Under the pieces are notes generated by a model. The model was not told the origin of the DNA and did not search any database. It worked only from the letters and a program-made list of their open reading frames with translations. The translations under genes were made by a program, and so were the position numbers. This document shows, piece after piece, positions 59,101 through 64,000 of a stretch of DNA of 64,000 nucleotides (the stretch's first letter is position 1; the number at the start of each line of letters is the position of its first letter). Source of the stretch: Ascaphus truei (taxonomy: Eukaryota > Chordata > Amphibia > Anura > Ascaphidae); the NCBI GenBank assembly GCA_036426205.1, contig WSYH01000139.1, positions 62,001-126,000 on the forward strand, written 5' to 3'.

Positions 59101-60655
59101 CAACAACTACAACAATTTCAACAGCTGTAAAGAGCAGACTAAAGGGGATCAATATTTTTTCTCAAATTTCTGTAAAATATGTTACACTATTTTACATTAA
59201 TATGCCTGAATCCAATTCAGGTCATAACTAATATTACATATTTTCTTTCATAGTTCTTGCAAAAAATACATTTAAACAATTTATCATTTAAAAACTCAGG
59301 AAAAAGAGATCATATATAGGGGTTATTCATTAAATTCTAATTTGATCTGTCGCAGCATAATCCTTTGGGTGCCCTATGGACGCCGTCACTATGTAATGGG
59401 GTTTGACACTCCAGGGGCCCCATGACATAGTAGCTAAGTCTTAAAGACTCGTTTTTCTAGGAGAGCGCAGAACGCGATGTCACAAAGGGAAGGACCCTTC
59501 CTCTCCCATTCCATCAGCTGCTCCAACGCAGTCACGTGACCACGAGTGCGGGAGGGGGCGTGGTACTCAGAATCACCAATACTTTTCAATCTGTATAATT
59601 TTTCTTTCAGCAGAAGCATCTGTTACCATATCGGAATGAATGTTTATTGTACATACATTACCATTTACCGTGCAGTTCCGCATAATTTCTTCTGCAGCAA
59701 CTGAAAAGACACGTTTACATTTGCCTTGAATGACTAATGTAAAACTTCTTTTGTAATCATTTTTGCCTTTTCAATAATGAACCAAAAACAACTAGTAGGG
59801 AAAAATGTCAACACACAGAATTGTTCTGCATCTCCAGAACAAAGTAATAGAAGCTGAGAAAGCGGTGTAACAAATACAGACAACATTTCCAATGTGCTGA
59901 ACAGGTTTTTTTTCACAAGTTTGAAGGTTGTTTTGGTATTGCTATTAGTCAATGTGAAAAAACAACACCTGTCATAGGATTACAGGCTAAATATACAAGG
60001 TACAGATCTAAAGTTGTGCTAAAGTGAAATAATGACACATGAAGGCCCTGCCATTGTTAACACCTGACACAATCAATTGGAGAGTTTATTTTTCGCTGTT
60101 CCTTGCATGTTCCAGCTAGTAACTTTATCCAAATCAGTGTGGAAGAAACAGTTCAAATTGTCGATATGGGACATTGCAATTGAAGCTCATTCATCCATTT
60201 AAAACTCGTTTTGAAAAAAAGAATACAATGCTAAAGAAGCAAAACAGTATTACATGGAAGGTAAACTAGCACTTTTCTTAATGCTGCACCTGTGTTCTCA
60301 AGCAAGTCTATGCTCTAATCATGTACTATAAACTGTTTAAATAATATCCAATTCACTGCAGTAATTAAAAGAACTACATTTAAAAGGCATACTTACTGTA
60401 ACCAAATGAGATCTAATATGTATGTTTTGATTTAATTAAAATATTTTGAATGGATTTTATGTTGCATGTTATAAAAATCTAAAAGAGAAATTTATATTTC
60501 AAAAATTATATAATTTTGAATTTCATACAAGAGTTGTCTTCATAGTGTTTTGCAGGCCTACTCTTATTTTGTTTAGCTGTTAGCACAGAAATCTCTGTGT
60601 TAAAACCATCTGAGTGATGGACACACACAAACATATATTGTTATGATATATATTG
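56156..60655. other. AT-rich intron, no gene seen; possible conserved stretches
   Basis: No coding sequence or clear repeat ends are recognised. About 57180-57640 and about 59990-60210 are non-repetitive stretches with TAATTA-like and GATTAA-like words that could be conserved intronic elements. A short GC-richer patch is at 59400-59570. Confidence 0.35.
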
Positions 60656-61311
60656 CTACAACAGACGACAGAGAAGCCCAATGCTACATCCAACATGACA
60701 GAAATACACAGTAAAATACTTATATATTCTCTCAATAGCACTCCATTTTGACACATATACATATATATATTTTGTGGGGGCTCAGGGGTTTTCAAAAAGA
60801 GCTTGCTGGGGTTCTGTGTTTTGTTAACCCATTCTAAGCTGTTACAGCTGATGGAGGTTAGTGGCTCCTCCTTCCCAGGTTTTAAGCCCGCCCCTCCCAA
60901 CTTCCCTAGTTTGCAAGTTCCTCATTCTGCTGGATATAGACCCACTGTGGTCTTTCTCCCTCCTAATAGAGGTAAATGAGAATTTTAATCCTAATAGAGG
61001 TATATTAGTATTTTATCTGGTAGTGTTAGGACTTGCGAACAGGTGTCTGCCTTGACGTGGCTCGCAAGCTTACAACGCTTTGGCCAAAGGGTTAAACTAA
61101 ATGACCCTATTTCAAGAGAATATATAAGTATTTTACTGTGTATTTCTGTCATGTTGGATGCAGCATTGGGCTTCTCTGTCGTCTGTTGTATACATATGCC
61201 ACGCTCAATAGCACTCCATTTTGACACATATACATATATATATTTTGTGGGGGCTCAGGGGTTTTCAAAAAGAGCTTGCTGGGGTTCTGTGTTTTATGAT
61301 ATATATTGCCA
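60656..61311. repeat. Rearranged repeat: one inverted and one direct duplicated segment
   Basis: 60656-60731 recurs inverted at about 61115-61190. 60732-60822 recurs directly at 61204-61295, including TTTTGTGGGGGCTCAGGGG. The middle (61030-61110) contains CTTTGGCCAAAGGGTTAAAC, related to 16660-16690. A 28-bp near-duplicate starting CCTAATAGAGGTA stands at 60962-61015. Confidence 0.75.
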
Positions 61312-62119
61312 AGTTGCAGAAGGTGATGCAAATAGTAAACACATTCATTTAAATAATTATAGCTCTATCAACCCCTTGTGACAGTAACTTTGTGACAGGC
61401 TATTAATAATACACACCAAAAATATAACTGGGTTGAACTGAACGAGGCTTAGATATGATAAAATATAATTTATTCCTTGAAAACGGTGAACACACGAGAT
61501 TATACCAATAACAGACAAAATATAGACACTTACTTAAAGGTTAGGACAAGAAAGCCATCAGGATACAGGATGGGCCATTTCTTCCATAATTCAGGTTCAG
61601 ATGTGGACATCACGACAATACATGAAGACAATTGAGTAAGGGTTGACTCTGACTTATATACCATTTCAGCCCTTTACTCTTAACCCTAGGCGCCAAGTTG
61701 GCTAGGAAAATCTCTTTGAAGTAGATTTTAAGTGTGAAGTATGACACTCACAAACCACTCAACTTCCTTTGTTCCTGGCCCTAGTGTAAACAATCAGGGC
61801 AGTTAACTTTTGATCACAGGGCTATGCTAAATCTTCAGGATGCCCTTCCTGCCCTATTAGCATAGCAGATGGAGTATGCATTTTCAGAGCAGATCCAAAA
61901 TCCCATATACACTTTAATATCTTCACATATTAATAAGTTCCGTTCTGGTGGGTCCAGTGGGTCGAAATCTGCCAGTTTTTAATGCCTACAGTGACCCTAC
62001 ATATTGGCCAAATTTCAACTCTCTGCGACCTCCAGAACCGGAAATACAGAAATGCACTTTAACATATTTCTAAAATACAGGATTCGTCCCTTTAAAAATG
62101 AATCTCTGCTTTTCACTCT
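61312..62119. other. Intronic sequence, class unknown
   Basis: No coding sequence is seen. It may belong to the same repeat as the GC-rich segment that follows. An AATAAA-type hexamer on the minus strand lies near 61470, so a minus-strand LTR is conceivable but its ends are not identifiable. Confidence 0.3.
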
Positions 62120-62920
62120 TTCCCCATTGAAATCAACGGGGTCCGCCGCCATAGCGTTGAATGACGGGCTCCGCCGTTGCCGTCAATGGGGTTTCCCGCC
62201 ATACTCTCAATGGAGAAACCGCCGCCATTGAGGTCTATATGATAAACCAACAAACTTTACATTCGCCCACACTCCGTCTGGTTGGTCGGAGGAGGCTGGG
62301 AAGGGTCATGCATTAAAGCCGGAACCTTGGCTACATGCCACCCAAATCCCATCCCCCTGGTCATTCCAGAACCGGGGATATGGACTTACATTTTTCATCA
62401 TTTCACACTTAGTCGTTTTTACGCCTCGCGGCTTTTCCCAATTGGAATCAATGGCCGGCGCCGCCATAGACAATGCATGGCGCACGCCGCCATTAGATTC
62501 AATGGGACCTCTGCTCCGCCATTGAAGTCAATGGCGCGACCCTCCTTCTCCGCTCGACCCTTAACGGGGGTCTCTCATTCCTGGACCTGGTGTGGGGGTT
62601 CCTAGGAGCTAGGGGCAAAAAGAACTTTATTCCCAGTGGCCCTAGAACCTAAGATTCCCATGCCAATTGTCTTTGAACTTGACCAAAGTGATTAAACTCT
62701 TTTCAAAGACATTGTATCCGCTTTTGCGGTCTGCGGTTTGGATGGCTGCCAACCTGTTCCTCGAGGCCGGCGTTGAGAAATCTCCATTGAAGTCAATGAG
62801 CCCATTGACTTTCAATGGGAAACCGCCACTCCTCCTCTCGGACGCCACCAGCTGGTCATCCCTGGAAAACAGGTCCAAAACCGCTACTTCTGCCATTAGA
62901 ACGCATGGAGTCTCAATGGC
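62120..62920. repeat. GC-rich repeat with recurrent CCATTGA / TCAATGG motifs
   Basis: About a dozen variants of CCGCCATTGAAGTCAATGG, TCAATGGGG and CGCCATAG are scattered through 800 bp, many forming short palindromes. Composition contrasts sharply with the AT-rich flanks. It is probably a transposon leader or LTR; no coding sequence is recognised. Confidence 0.5.
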
Positions 62921-63470
62921 GACCTATGGAAGGCTGCAAAATGGAGCCTGAAAAGGCGGGAAAAGGGAACAAAGGGCTATAATCACTAAATTAACATTAA
63001 CCCCTTCCCTCCCGCATCAACCCTAGTGTATGTGTGAGTGCAAACACCAGGATAACACAATACATTTATACAGGGGAATAAACATTTGATAATACTGAAG
63101 CAAGGTAAAAACCACATTACTGGACCCCAGTCCAGTTAACCCCTTGCTTCCCAGATGAGAGTAGGGGGTGGCCAAATCGGGTGTAACCCCTTTAATCCCA
63201 GGCCAAATCCCCTCTCTCTTGACACCCCTTAATAAGCAAAGTAGCATAGAAGTTATACTTAATGTAGGCCAAACTGACCGGTATGGTAAGTGGGTTATGT
63301 GGGGCGCGGGGTGAGGTGACCGCTGGCAGGGGGGCGAAGGGAAAAAAGTTTGCGCCCCCCTGCTCTAAGACCACACTAATACTCATTCAATGCGAAAGGA
63401 GCCTACAGCCAGTGTTCCTATACAGATTGCTAACACTTGCTTAAAAAACATACGCATAGAGGGTTTGATA
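62921..63470. other. Intronic sequence with a hAT-like terminus
   Basis: No gene is seen. GTTTGCGCCCCCCTG at about 63348-63362 looks like the right end of a hAT MITE of the kind at 125-443. I cannot find its left end. Confidence 0.35.
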
Positions 63471-63836
63471 CAGATGCAGCGGCCGTTATTGAAACACCCC
63501 GCAGTGTACACCTCGGAATACCCAAGTCATGGCGTGGGATTTCTTCCAACCGTACCGCTTTAAGACGCGAGTGCAGGCGAGTACAGAAAATGGCATTTTA
63601 GTGTTCTGGCTTTTAAACACCTGAAATTTACACATTAGCACAGTAGCACAGTACTGTACACATTACTATTCATTCATTTCATTGGATTTCATTGCACACA
63701 ATCCATGAAATTCAAACAAAGCAACTGCGATAAACACGTGTGCCAGGTGCGATTGGCGGCGTTAATGCCGCATGGAGTACAGCAGCGCACACGAAAATGG
63801 TGCCATGATTTGTTTGAATAACGGCCGCTGCATCAG
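63471..63836. mobile_element. TA-flanked MITE, family M3, copy 3
   Basis: It begins CAGATGCAGCGGCCGTTATT after TA and ends AATAACGGCCGCTGCATCAG before TA. The interior closely follows the copy at 54645-55002. It is non-coding. The remaining 63837-64000 is AT-rich intron with nothing recognised. Confidence 0.8.
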
Positions 63837-64000
63837 TATGTTTTAAAGCTACAAAACTGGGGCAAAAATTTGTGCATAAAATCCACCCATCAGATTAAAA
63901 CCGTATATGCTGCATATTTATATATCTTTTACCAAAACATCAGCACCACCGCTTCCATTAGTGTAATACGTTTTTTACGTCAATTTCAAAAGATAGGCAA

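Larger units (their letters stand above)
13580..64000 (-). other. EPHA7: EPHA7 intron upstream of exon 6 (partial, contains the duplicated block)
   Basis: No further Eph exon was found on the minus strand to the end of the window, so this is one intron of at least 50 kb as assembled. If the 18.15-33.19 kb segment is an assembly artefact, the true span is about 15 kb shorter. Repeats inside it are listed separately. Confidence 0.75.

Overview
This window is intronic sequence of a vertebrate nuclear gene. The only host coding sequence I can support is two exons, both on the minus strand, of the Eph receptor tyrosine kinase EPHA7. Together they encode most of the second fibronectin type III domain (exons at 13455-13579 and 1648-1816). 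The gene runs right to left, so everything above 13579 is the preceding intron (over 50 kb within the window), 1817-13454 is the next intron, and 1-1647 belongs to the one after. The exon peptides are close to but not identical with mammalian EPHA7. The repeat content (many MITEs, LTR remnants, a CORE-type SINE, a repeat family carrying a GACGAAACGCGT-like motif) suggests a large-genome amphibian, most likely a frog. That species call is inference.

Layout. 1-6.9 kb: exon 7, a hAT MITE with target duplication, foldback repeats and microsatellites. 6.9-12.3 kb: an LTR retrotransposon on the minus strand with LTRs, a polypurine tract and one broken, unrecognised ORF, but no visible reverse transcriptase. 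12.3-18.15 kb: exon 6 and flanking intron with a nested MITE pair. 18.15-21.65 kb: a block that reappears inverted at 33.19-36.77 kb. 21.65-22.27 kb: an unexplained GC-rich spacer. 22.27-33.19 kb: a second direct copy of 6.9-18.15 kb, including exon 6. 33.19-36.9 kb: the inverted counterpart, containing a 1.26-kb LTR with a promoter-like CpG-rich section. 37-64 kb: ordinary AT-rich intron with scattered TIR elements, a clean solo LTR with 4-bp target duplication, a SINE, and several long hairpins.

The dominant oddity is the 18.15-33.19 kb segment. Where I compared it with its counterparts, it differs mainly by single-base insertions and deletions spread through exon, intron and repeat alike, and its exon copy has in-frame stops. 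That is the signature of unpolished long-read sequence used to bridge two contigs, so I read the duplicated EPHA7 exon and the inverted block as probable assembly artefacts rather than biology. The two copies also differ structurally at the left LTR, so a haplotype difference may be mixed in.

I found no CRISPR array, rRNA, tRNA gene or new multi-gene system. The most interesting biological candidates are the LTR element with its unrecognised Cys/His-containing ORF and triplicated YY1-like sites, the LTR with NRF1/ZNF143/YY1-like motifs, and a near-perfect 46-bp-arm hairpin at 51.6 kb.
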